The notes below the pieces were generated by a model, which saw only the letters and a program-made list of their open reading frames with translations, searched no databases and was not told where the DNA came from. The translations under genes were made by a program, and so were the position numbers. Shown in pieces: positions 1-5,860 of a stretch of DNA of 6,904 nucleotides. The stretch is from Actinomycetes bacterium (GTDB taxonomy: Bacteria > Actinomycetota > Acidimicrobiia > Acidimicrobiales > RAAP-2): NCBI GenBank assembly GCA_021826655.1, contig JAKAZC010000148.1, positions 1 to 6,904 of the forward strand, read 5' to 3'. Position 1 is the stretch's first letter. Every line of letters begins with the position of its first letter.

Positions 1-246
1 CTGGGCGTGGATGGAGCCCGGGGCAGACGTCCGGAAGAAGGCCGGATTGGCGAGCTTCTGCAGACCGGCGAAGAGGAAGGTCACCCCGAGGAAGGCGCGC
101 AGGGGCAGGAGGTACCACCCGGGCGCGATCGACCCGTCAGGCCCACGCACCCGCCACATGGAGTCGACCGTGCGCCCGGTCTGTGTGCCCGTGGGGCCGG
201 TACGGGCCCGGGCCGCCCGCTGTCGGCGCGCGACGTTGGAGGTCAT
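1..246 (-). CDS. DoxX-family membrane protein, N-terminal part (cut by left edge)
   Basis: The leftward frame from ATG at 246-244 is open to the window edge and gives 82 residues. The first 40 or so are hydrophilic and Arg/Thr-rich. They are followed by the segment APGWYLLPLRAFLGVTFLFA (41-60), then GLQKLANPAFF (61-71) and PGSIHAQ (76-82). This 'PLR.FLGVTF..AG.QK..NP.FF' pattern is the first membrane helix and loop of actinobacterial DoxX proteins, which sit in the cytoplasmic membrane. DoxX relatives are linked to thiosulfate:quinone oxidoreductase or to redox and oxidative-stress complexes, but most actinobacterial copies have no proven reaction. The start is supported by GGGAGA at 258-253, six bases upstream. 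The remaining helices, and any C-terminal Rieske-type domain as found in some relatives, lie outside the window. It is divergent from the next gene. The family call is fairly secure; the function is not. Confidence 0.8.
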   Translation of the reverse strand, partial: MTSNVARRQRAARARTGPTGTQTGRTVDSMWRVRGPDGSIAPGWYLLPLRAFLGVTFLFAGLQKLANPAFFRTSAPGSIHAQ

Positions 247-252
247 CGGCCG

Positions 253-272
253 TCTCCCATGGGCTGACGATA
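253..272 (-). promoter_or_regulatory. Putative -10 box and ribosome site for the DoxX gene
   Basis: Read leftward, TATCGT (272-267) matches the TANNNT form of an actinobacterial -10 box. It would place the transcript start near 260, and GGGAGA (258-253) would then be the Shine-Dalgarno site six bases before the ATG at 246. No convincing -35 box is visible. This is inferred from motif and spacing only. Confidence 0.4.
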
Positions 273-310
273 CAGGCTGACCCCGGCGGCCCGTGTCGCG
301 CCGACCGGTC

Positions 311-325
311 TACGATGGTGGTGTG
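311..325 (+). promoter_or_regulatory. Putative -10 box with leaderless GTG start
   Basis: TACGAT at 311-316 is followed by six bases and then GTG at 323, so transcription would be expected to begin at the start codon itself. No Shine-Dalgarno sequence precedes this GTG. Leaderless genes with a TANNNT box about seven bases upstream of the start are common in actinobacteria. No clear -35 box is seen. The -10 assignment is inferred. Confidence 0.45.
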
Positions 326-808
326 GACCAGACCACGGCAGCAGCCTCGACGACGACCGGTCCCGACGGGACGACGGATGCCGGCCCGCAGTCCGCTGCC
401 ACCCCGCCGCTTACCCGGAACGGCCGGACGGCGGCACCGCCGGCGGAGCGATCGGCCGCCGACCGGTTCATGCGGCGCTCGCTGCGCGTACCGGAGGAGC
501 GCAGGCCCGTTCCGGAGTCGGCCACCCATCGCATCTTCGGGGTGTCGATCTTCCTGTCCGCCTCCCGCTGCCTGCTGAGCTACATCGTGCTCCCGATCGC
601 GCTCCCCCTCCTGGGTCTGGCCAGAGGTGTCGGGCCCTACCTCGGGATCCCGATCGGCGTCCTGGCCCTGTACTTCGACTTCCTCGGCATCCGCCGGTTC
701 TGGATGGCCGACCATCACCAGCGGTGGCTGTTCTCGGCCGTGTACGCCGTGGTCGCAGCCATGGTGCTCGCGCTGGTGATCGTGGACGTCGTCGACCTCG
801 TGGGCTGA
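323..808 (+). CDS. Small conserved-looking membrane protein, function unknown
   Basis: A 161-residue protein if the GTG at 323 is used. An in-frame GTG at 293 would add ten residues but lies upstream of the apparent -10 box, so I prefer 323. Residues 1-65 are low-complexity, rich in Thr, Ala, Pro and Arg, and look disordered and cytoplasmic. The rest is hydrophobic, with likely membrane helices at about 71-98, 103-122 and 136-159. Between helices two and three lies a basic, aromatic loop (GIRRFWMADHHQRW, 122-135). A Ser-Arg-Cys in the first helix (SASRCLL, 79-85) and the IRRFWMADH loop look like conserved features of actinobacterial hypothetical membrane proteins, as far as I can recall. I recognise no catalytic motif and assign no function. 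It is divergent from the DoxX gene and converges on the sulfatase gene, with 34 bases between stop codons. Coding is well supported by codon use and hydrophobic pattern. Confidence 0.75.
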   Translation: MDQTTAAASTTTGPDGTTDAGPQSAATPPLTRNGRTAAPPAERSAADRFMRRSLRVPEERRPVPESATHRIFGVSIFLSASRCLLSYIVLPIALPLLGLARGVGPYLGIPIGVLALYFDFLGIRRFWMADHHQRWLFSAVYAVVAAMVLALVIVDVVDLVG

Positions 809-842
809 AGGTCCACCGGGTGGCAGGCCCGCGCCGGATCGG
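809..842. other. Short convergent gap, no clear terminator
   Basis: Only 34 bases separate the stop of the membrane-protein gene from the stop of the leftward sulfatase gene. The gap holds a small inverted repeat, CCACcggGTGG (stem of four), and no T-tract. I see no convincing intrinsic terminator, so the two transcripts may overlap at their 3' ends. Confidence 0.4.
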
Positions 843-2663
843 TCAGGGCGTGACGATGGCGAAGTTCCGGTCGGGAAGCTCGATCACCGCGAGCAGGCGT
901 CCGATCACTGCCGGGTCCCCCTCGGTGACGATCTGGTCGAGCCCGCTACCGAGTAGCACCCCGAGCATCTGCGACTTCTCGAGCACCACACGCAGGTCGG
1001 CGGGGTCGAGGTCCTGCTCCGATACGACCCGGTGGGTCAGGACACCGTTTCGCAGGGTGGCCCGGTGGGTCTGCCCGAGGTCGGTGAAGCGCCAGTCGAT
1101 GGTCAGCCGCTCGTCCCATGCCCGGGGACCGACGATGCGGATGGCGATGGAGTCCAACAGCTGCTCGACGGTGAGGGCGGCCATCAGCTCGGCCGAACCC
1201 ACTGTGGGCGGTGACGAGTCGACTCCGTGGCGGAGCTCGTGGGCACCGGTCAGGTAGAAATTCCGCCACGTGGCGTTCTCGGAGCCGTAGGCCAGACGTT
1301 CGTAGACCGTGGCCAGCTGCTCCTTCGCCCCGGTGTGCTCGGGATCGGCGAAGACGACGCGGTCCAGGAGTTCGGCGGCGAACCGGAGGTCGCCGTTCGC
1401 CGCGTACCCGGCCGCCTTGTCCACGACCGCGTGTGCGCCCCCCATGCAGTCGACGTACCGGGTGGACGCTTCGACGGGGGTGTGTGCCCAGAGCCGGGCC
1501 GGGTTGGCGTCGAACCAACCCAGGTACCGTTGGTAGATCGCCTTCACGTTGTGGCTGGTCGAACCGTAGTAGCCGTGTGCGTGCCACGCCTGTTCGAGCG
1601 CAGGGGGCAACGCCATGACCTCGGCCGCCTCGGCACCGTTGAGCCCGGTGTTCATGAGCCTGAGCGTCTGGTCGTGCAGGTACGCGTAGAGGTCCCGTTG
1701 CAGCGACAGGTAGTCGACCACCCGTTCCGCTCCCCATGTCGGCCAGTGGTGGGAAGCGAAGGCGACGTCGGTGTCGGCGGAGAACAGGGTAATCGCCTCG
1801 TCGAGGTAGGTGGCCCAGACCCTGGCGTCGCGGACGAGCGCGCCGCGCAGCGTCACCAGATTGTGGAGGTTGCGGGTGGCGTTTTCGGCCATGCACAGGG
1901 CCCGTCGGTCGGGGAAGTGGAAGTTCATCTCGGCCGGGCACTCGGTACCGGGCGTCACCTGGAACACGATGCGCACACCGTCGAGGACCTCCTCCTGGCC
2001 GGAGCGTGTCACGAGGAGGTTGGGGGCGACCAGGCCGATGCTGCCCGTGGACGTCGCCATTCCGAGCCCGCACCCGATCTGGCCGGCCGGCCCCTTCTCC
2101 AGCCCGACGCCGTACATGTACATGGCCCGCCGGCTCATGGCCACGCCGGCGTAGACGTTCTCCGCGACGGCCGATTCCATGAAACCGTCGGGGGCGAGGA
2201 TCGGCACGGGGCCGTCGAGCACTCCGTGGACGCCGCCGAAGTGGTCGACGTGGGCGTGGGTGTAGATGACCGCGGTCACCGGGCGGTTCCCCCGGTGCAC
2301 CCGGTACAGGGCGAGTGCGGCGGCGGCGGTCTCCGCGCTGATGAGCGGGTCGATGACGATCACACCGGTATCGCCTTCCACCAGGGTCATGTTCGAGAGG
2401 TCGAGCCCCCGCACCTGGTAGATCCCGGCGCACACCTCGTAGAGGCCGTGCTTGGCCACCAGTTGGCCCTGGCGCCAGAGGCTCGGATGGGCGGTGTCGG
2501 GACACGCGTCGTCGAGGAAGGCATAGGCGTCGTTGTCCCAGACCACCCGGCCGGCGGCGTCGGTGACGACGCACGGTTCGAGCGAGCCGAGGAGCCCGCG
2601 GTCGGCGTCCGCGAAGTCGGACCGGTCGTCGAGGGGGAGGTCGGTGCGGTGGGTCGTGGTCAT
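843..2663 (-). CDS. Class III alkyl sulfatase (metallo-beta-lactamase fold, SdsA1/BDS1-like)
   Basis: A 606-residue protein that should hydrolyse alkyl sulfate esters to an alcohol (or, in sec-alkyl types, an inverted alcohol) and sulfate using two zinc ions. The order fits the family. Residues 42-108 carry the VWDNDAYAFLDD, PSLWRQGQL and YQVRGLDLSNMTLVEGDTG stretches. The zinc motif THAHVDH is at 135-141 (H136, H138, D140, H141). Further ligands are probably E241 in PGTECPAEM, E260 in MAEN, and H305 in SHHWP; their spacing equals that of SdsA1 E280, E299 and H344. The central helical dimerisation region spans roughly 315-480 and includes YYGSTSHNVKAIYQRYLGW (366-384) and WRNFYLTGAHELR (466-478). 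The C-terminal 490-606 resembles an SCP2-like lipid-binding domain. There is no signal peptide, whereas SdsA1 (about 658 residues) is secreted, so this copy is probably cytoplasmic. The start at 2663 has a possible GGAAG nine bases upstream or may be leaderless. Whether it prefers primary or secondary sulfates cannot be told. Confidence 0.93.
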   Translation of the reverse strand: MTTTHRTDLPLDDRSDFADADRGLLGSLEPCVVTDAAGRVVWDNDAYAFLDDACPDTAHPSLWRQGQLVAKHGLYEVCAGIYQVRGLDLSNMTLVEGDTGVIVIDPLISAETAAAALALYRVHRGNRPVTAVIYTHAHVDHFGGVHGVLDGPVPILAPDGFMESAVAENVYAGVAMSRRAMYMYGVGLEKGPAGQIGCGLGMATSTGSIGLVAPNLLVTRSGQEEVLDGVRIVFQVTPGTECPAEMNFHFPDRRALCMAENATRNLHNLVTLRGALVRDARVWATYLDEAITLFSADTDVAFASHHWPTWGAERVVDYLSLQRDLYAYLHDQTLRLMNTGLNGAEAAEVMALPPALEQAWHAHGYYGSTSHNVKAIYQRYLGWFDANPARLWAHTPVEASTRYVDCMGGAHAVVDKAAGYAANGDLRFAAELLDRVVFADPEHTGAKEQLATVYERLAYGSENATWRNFYLTGAHELRHGVDSSPPTVGSAELMAALTVEQLLDSIAIRIVGPRAWDERLTIDWRFTDLGQTHRATLRNGVLTHRVVSEQDLDPADLRVVLEKSQMLGVLLGSGLDQIVTEGDPAVIGRLLAVIELPDRNFAIVTP

Positions 2664-2710
2664 CGCCCGAGTCTTCCAGACGCCCTCGCCCCCTGCCGTA
2701 CGCTGGAGGG
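2664..2710. promoter_or_regulatory. Compact divergent promoter region, sulfatase and VOC genes
   Basis: The 47-bp gap must hold the promoters for both divergent genes, unless they are read from farther off. Rightward, TACGCT (2699-2704) ends six bases before the ATG at 2711, which suggests a leaderless VOC transcript. Leftward, AAGACT (2675-2670) ends six bases before the ATG at 2663, a weaker TANNNT match in the same position. With 17- to 18-base spacing, the -35 region of the rightward promoter (about 2675-2681) would abut or overlap the leftward -10 box. No good TTGACA match or operator palindrome is visible. The positions are seen; promoter function is inferred. Confidence 0.45.
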
Positions 2711-3187
2711 ATGTTGACCGTCGGGCTGAACCACGTCGCCACGCTCACCAAGGACGCCGCACGGCTGCACCGGTTCTACGAGGAGGTCTTCGAGGCGGAG
2801 GTGGTGCGGGACGCCCCCGAGGTCGACGGGATCGACGCCGTTCGACTCTCCGTCATCCGGGTCGGACCCTGGTCGGAGCTGAACGTGTTCCAGGTCGAGG
2901 GGAACACCGAGGCCGAGCGGCAGACACCGATGTTCGGGCGTGGCCGCCTCGACCACTTCGCCCTCCAAGCGGCATCGGTGGAGGCCTTCGAGACCATCCG
3001 GGCCCGGCTGATCGACCGGGGGGCGGCGGACTCCTTCGTCACGGATTTCGGTCCGGTCCTGAGTGTGTTCTTCCGGGATCCGGACGGCCTCGAGGGCGAG
3101 GTGTGCGTGACCAATCCCGACGCCGTCCCCGGGATCACCCGCCCCCCGGGTACACCGGCCGCGCGCTACGTCGTCACAGCGTCCTAG
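2711..3187 (+). CDS. VOC-superfamily protein (glyoxalase/dioxygenase fold)
   Basis: A 158-residue protein built from two beta-alpha-beta-beta-beta modules. The first module opens with GLNHVATLTKDAARLHRFYE (5-24) and the second with GRLDHFALQA (78-87). It closes with FFRDPDGLEGEV (120-131), the usual end of a VOC metal site. Likely metal ligands are H8, H82 and E130, with E56 in the position of a possible fourth ligand. Members act as glyoxalases, isomerases, ring-cleaving dioxygenases or resistance proteins, and sequence alone does not choose between them. The length is typical of a single-chain two-module VOC enzyme, with an extra proline-rich tail after about residue 136. The start at 2711 directly abuts GGAGGG (2705-2710), which is too close to serve as a normal ribosome site. 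The gene is divergent from the sulfatase and lies 85 bases before the DUF1214 gene, suggesting a link to the same catabolic locus. The fold is confident; the substrate is unknown. Confidence 0.88.
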   Translation: MLTVGLNHVATLTKDAARLHRFYEEVFEAEVVRDAPEVDGIDAVRLSVIRVGPWSELNVFQVEGNTEAERQTPMFGRGRLDHFALQAASVEAFETIRARLIDRGAADSFVTDFGPVLSVFFRDPDGLEGEVCVTNPDAVPGITRPPGTPAARYVVTAS

Positions 3188-3239
3188 CGCCAGGCAACGG
3201 CCTCTGCGCCCATGGACGCGCGGAGGCTGCCGGTGTGCG

Positions 3240-3267
3240 TATCCTCTGGTCCGCCACGGGGAGGAGG
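3240..3267 (+). promoter_or_regulatory. Putative promoter and ribosome site for the DUF1214/sulfotransferase operon
   Basis: TATCCT at 3240-3245 matches the TANNNT -10 form and would start a transcript near 3252. AGGAGG at 3262-3267 is a near-ideal Shine-Dalgarno sequence five bases before ATG 3273, and this decides the start of the downstream gene. No clear -35 box is seen. Because the VOC gene ends only 53 bases upstream of the -10 box, readthrough from it is also possible. Confidence 0.5.
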
Positions 3268-3272
3268 TGCCG

Positions 3273-4385
3273 ATGTCCGGTGCGGTCGAGGAACGGGGAC
3301 GGGCGACGGAGCGGGGCTGGGGCCTGGTCCGGACGATGCTCGACGAGATGGCGGACATGGTCCGCACCGAGGCGGAGTCGGAGCTCGAGCTGGTCGAGGG
3401 CTTCCGTGTGCTGGCGCGCGTGACCGCCCTGTGTGCCGAGCTGTCCCTCGACGTCGACCCCGAGTGTCCCTGGTTCTTCCCGATGAACACTGAAGCGCGC
3501 TTCGTCGGCGGTCCGAATCCGGACGGCGACTACCACCTCGGCATGATCGACGGCACACACCGCTACCGGGTATCGGGACGGCGGGGATCGGTGTCCTATC
3601 TCGGGTTCCAGGTGCTGGCCGGCCGCGGGTTGACCCCACGCCGCATGGCGGCCCACGTGTCCGACCGCGACCTGGTGCTCGACGACCAGGGTCGGTTCGC
3701 CTTCGTGCTCGCCGCCGTGGAGCCGTCCGCCGAGGAGCTGGACGGCGCCCCCTGGGTCGGGATCCCTCCGGACGCCTCGGGGATCGTGGTGCGCCAGTAC
3801 ATCGCCGACCGCTCGGCGGAGGCACCCGCCGAGTTCACGATCGAGAACCTCGACCCGGTCGGCCCACCGGCCCGGCCGAGTGACGAAGGGGTCGGCGAAC
3901 AGCTGACGGCCATGGGCTGGACCATCGCCAAGCTGATGACCCTGCACCGGACCGTCCTGCCCGAGGCCGTCGAGCGGCCCAACGAGCTGGTCACCGTCGA
4001 GTCCGGTTCCCTCGGCGATGAGAACACCACCCCGGACAACCTCTACGTCCTCGGCACGTTCCGACTGGCGGCGCACGACGCACTCGTGGTCGAGTTCACC
4101 CCGCCGGGGACCCGCTACTGGAGCGTGACGGTGGAGAACATCTGGCACGAGTGCATCGACACCCGCCGGAGGGTCGGTTCGGTCACCAATGCAGGTGTCA
4201 CACTTCGCAGCGACGGGACCGCCCGGGTGGTGGTCGCCGCCGAGCGTCCGCCGTCGGCTGACGACGGGACGACCGTGTGGCTCGACACCGGGGGTCGCCA
4301 CCGGGGGTTCGTGGTGGTGCGCTGGCTCGACAACCCCGAGGCACCGGCGGTCCGGACGACGGTCCGCCCCGTGCGGGAGGCCTGA
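3273..4385 (+). CDS. DUF1214-domain protein
   Basis: A 370-residue protein starting at ATG 3273; the in-frame GTG at 3267 overlaps the ribosome site and is rejected. Residues 1-65 are mostly acidic helix, with no signal peptide. Residues 66-120 carry WFFPMNTEARFVGGPNPDG and the segment YRVSGRRGSVSYLGFQVLAG (98-117). The C-terminal third (about 255-352) fits DUF1214: LYVLGTFRL, RYWSVTVEN (281-289), then WLDTGGRHRGFVVVRW (336-351) near the end. DUF1214 often occurs behind DUF1254 in secreted proteins; here there is no recognisable DUF1254 and no export signal, so a cytoplasmic role is likely. No catalytic residues are known for the domain, and I give no reaction. It is followed four bases later by the sulfotransferase gene, so the two proteins are probably made together and may act on the same lipid- or sterol-like substrate. 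Family call good, function unknown. Confidence 0.82.
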   Translation: MSGAVEERGRATERGWGLVRTMLDEMADMVRTEAESELELVEGFRVLARVTALCAELSLDVDPECPWFFPMNTEARFVGGPNPDGDYHLGMIDGTHRYRVSGRRGSVSYLGFQVLAGRGLTPRRMAAHVSDRDLVLDDQGRFAFVLAAVEPSAEELDGAPWVGIPPDASGIVVRQYIADRSAEAPAEFTIENLDPVGPPARPSDEGVGEQLTAMGWTIAKLMTLHRTVLPEAVERPNELVTVESGSLGDENTTPDNLYVLGTFRLAAHDALVVEFTPPGTRYWSVTVENIWHECIDTRRRVGSVTNAGVTLRSDGTARVVVAAERPPSADDGTTVWLDTGGRHRGFVVVRWLDNPEAPAVRTTVRPVREA

Positions 4386-4389
4386 ACCG

Positions 4390-5589
4390 GTGGACGCCCC
4401 GACGTCGGCGGGTTCCGCGGGCCGGTTCGACGCCGACGAGCTGCTGGCGACGGCCATGGCCGCCACCGGACTCGACGACATGGGGGATCCCACCTGGCGG
4501 GACGGCCTGGAGCGACTGCTCGACGACCTCGCCGGACCTGCGCAACTCAACGAACTGGGACGGACCATCGTCGAGGCGGAGGTCGCCGGCTATCTGGGCA
4601 ACCGGATGGAGATCCTGGCCTGGCGGGCGGCCCATCCCGGGGTGGCCGAGGGCGAGGTGATCCGGCCGATCGTGATCGTCGGCCAACCACGTACCGGCAC
4701 CACCATCCTCTACGACCTCCTGGCCCAGGACCCGGCCAACCGGGCCCCCCTCACCTGGGAGGTCGACCGCCCCGTACCCCCGCCGGAATCGGCCACCTAC
4801 GATTCCGACCCGAGGATCCACGAGGCCGAGGCGGTCGCGGCGATGCCCGACCTCCTCATCCCCGGGTTCACCGAGTTCCACCCTCTGGGCGCTCGTCTGG
4901 CGCAGGAGTGCGTCCGGATGACCGGAGGCGACTTCCGCTCGATGATCTTCCCGACCCAGTACGACGTGCCGGAGTACGACCGCTGGCTGCTGCACGAGGC
5001 GGACATGTCCCCGGCCTACCGGTGGCATCGGATCTACCTGCAGCATCTCCAGAGCCGCCACGCCGGTGACCGTTGGCTCCTCAAGTCGCCCGCCCACCTG
5101 TGGAGCCTGGGTGCCCTGCTCGCGGAGTACCCCGACGCCCTCATCGTGCAGACCCACCGGGACCCGGTGCGGGTGATCGCCTCGATCAGTGCCCTCGTGG
5201 CCCTCCTGCGGTCCATGGCCAGCGACCACAGCTCGGTGGCCCGGGCCGCCGGCCAGTACGCCGAGGACATCCTCCTCGGCCTGGAGCGCTCGGTCGAGGC
5301 TCGACGTGACGGTACCGTCCCGGCCGACCAGGTGGTGGATGTGCAGTTCGCCGAATTCCTGGCCGACCCGTTCGCCACCATCGGTGCCGTCTACGACGCC
5401 CTGGGGCTCGAATTCACCGCGGTCGCCGAGTCCCGTATGCGGGCGTTCCTCGCCACGCACCCGGGCGACGGTGGTGGGGGCGGCAGCCGGTACCGCTTCG
5501 CCGACACCGGCCTCGACGCCGGCGAACTGCGCGAGCGGGGACGGGACTACCAGGAGTTCTTCGACGTCCCCAGTGAGCCGATCCTGTGA
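4390..5589 (+). CDS. PAPS-dependent sulfotransferase family protein (Sulfotransfer_3 type)
   Basis: A 399-residue protein expected to move a sulfuryl group from PAPS to a hydroxyl of a small molecule or lipid. The 5'-phosphosulfate loop is VGQPRTGTT (97-105). The LLKSPAHLW block is at 230-238, and the 3'-phosphate motif THRDPVRVIAS is at 255-265, with R257 and S265 in the usual binding positions. Residues 1-95 are a helical, acidic N-terminal region normal for this bacterial subfamily, and no signal or membrane segment is present. The start is GTG 4390, four bases after the DUF1214 stop, with GGGAGG at 4375-4380 inside the preceding gene; the upstream open frame back to 4189 is the shadow of that gene. 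Oddly, the loop before the RYRFADTGL stretch is five glycines (361-365), where I recall relatives having a basic Lys-His-Gly loop. Transfer activity is a family inference, since some members of this group have never been tested. Confidence 0.87.
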   Translation: MDAPTSAGSAGRFDADELLATAMAATGLDDMGDPTWRDGLERLLDDLAGPAQLNELGRTIVEAEVAGYLGNRMEILAWRAAHPGVAEGEVIRPIVIVGQPRTGTTILYDLLAQDPANRAPLTWEVDRPVPPPESATYDSDPRIHEAEAVAAMPDLLIPGFTEFHPLGARLAQECVRMTGGDFRSMIFPTQYDVPEYDRWLLHEADMSPAYRWHRIYLQHLQSRHAGDRWLLKSPAHLWSLGALLAEYPDALIVQTHRDPVRVIASISALVALLRSMASDHSSVARAAGQYAEDILLGLERSVEARRDGTVPADQVVDVQFAEFLADPFATIGAVYDALGLEFTAVAESRMRAFLATHPGDGGGGGSRYRFADTGLDAGELRERGRDYQEFFDVPSEPIL

Positions 5590-5617
5590 CGGATGCCGGA
5601 CCCGCCTGCACCCACCG

Positions 5618-5820
5618 GTGACGGGGTCCCCCGACGACGACGCCTTCCCCGAATGGTACGACTACGTGGACTCCGGGACTCGGGCCGGCCGGGCGACCCC
5701 GACTACCGGAACGCCATGTCCGGGGCCGTCGCCACCCGGACCGATCTGGACGGTGGCGACGCGGTGGTCCGCGCGGTGACCTTCGTGCGTCGTGGCCCGG
5801 ACCTGCTCGGCCCCGCGTGA
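5618..5820 (+). pseudogene. Small coding remnant, apparently frameshifted, function unknown
   Basis: Two adjacent frames each look like genuine coding sequence over part of this stretch. From GTG 5618 one frame reads TGSPDDDAFPEWYDYVDSG with codons ending in G or C. After about 5677 the good codon pattern moves to the frame that reads DSGRPGDPDYRNAMSG, then GGDAVVRAVTFVRRGPDLL, to TGA 5818-5820. Beyond the switch, each wrong-frame alternative becomes Arg/Pro- or Thr/Pro-rich, typical of a shadow. Removing one copy of an 8-bp near-repeat (5668-5683) joins the two into a single product of about 64 residues containing YDYVDSGRPGDPDYR. An intact 75-codon frame from ATG 5593 also exists, but its middle is an arginine-rich shadow. 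No strong ribosome site precedes either start, and upstream remains are possible. I do not recognise the family. It follows the sulfotransferase by 28 bases, so it probably belonged to that operon. A sequencing or assembly error is a live alternative. Confidence 0.4.
5668..5683 (+). repeat. 8-bp near-perfect tandem duplication
   Basis: GGACTCCG (5668-5675) is followed at once by GGACTCGG (5676-5683); seven of eight bases agree. An added 8 bases moves the frame by two, exactly the change seen between the two coding stretches of the surrounding small gene. Confidence 0.6.
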
Positions 5821-5832
5821 CCCCCACCGCCT

Positions 5833-5856
5833 CCGGCCGCGCCCCGTCGCGGCCGG
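5833..5856. terminator. Perfect GC hairpin between convergent operons, possible two-way terminator
   Basis: CCGGCCGCG (5833-5841) and CGCGGCCGG (5848-5856) form a perfect nine-pair stem with a six-base loop (CCCCGT). It lies 12 bases after the stop of the small rightward remnant and 4 bases after the stop of the leftward redoxin gene. There is no T-tract on either side, as is usual for high-GC actinobacteria. The position suggests termination for both directions; that role is inferred. Confidence 0.55.
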
Positions 5857-5860
5857 TCCG

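Noticed and set aside
263..281. Direct repeat GCTGAC at 263-268 and 276-281 as an operator
   Set aside because: Only six bases, 13 bp apart, in a GC-rich region; too weak to claim a regulator site.
137..718. 193-codon leftward open frame across the DoxX/membrane-protein intergenic region
   Set aside because: It overlaps the real DoxX start region and is antisense to the membrane-protein gene, with Arg/Gly-rich composition and no motif.
1227..2717. 496-codon rightward open frame antisense to the sulfatase gene
   Set aside because: Composition is Gly/Val/Arg/His-rich and mirrors the sulfatase codons; no motif or ribosome site makes it credible.
946..2751. 601-codon leftward open frame overlapping the sulfatase gene
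   Set aside because: It is rich in Arg, Pro, Gly and His with no domain, and runs in another frame of a strongly supported gene; typical GC-rich shadow.
4189..4389. Upstream extension of the sulfotransferase frame
   Set aside because: This stretch lies wholly inside the DUF1214 gene in another frame; GTG 4390 has a ribosome site and starts a family-like N-terminus.
3174..4568. 464-codon leftward open frame across the DUF1214 gene
   Set aside because: Low-complexity Arg/Gly/His composition antisense to a recognised gene with good codon use; shadow.
4198..5460. 420-codon leftward open frame across the sulfotransferase gene
   Set aside because: Antisense to clear PAPS motifs, Gly/Arg/Val-rich, no recognised domain; shadow.
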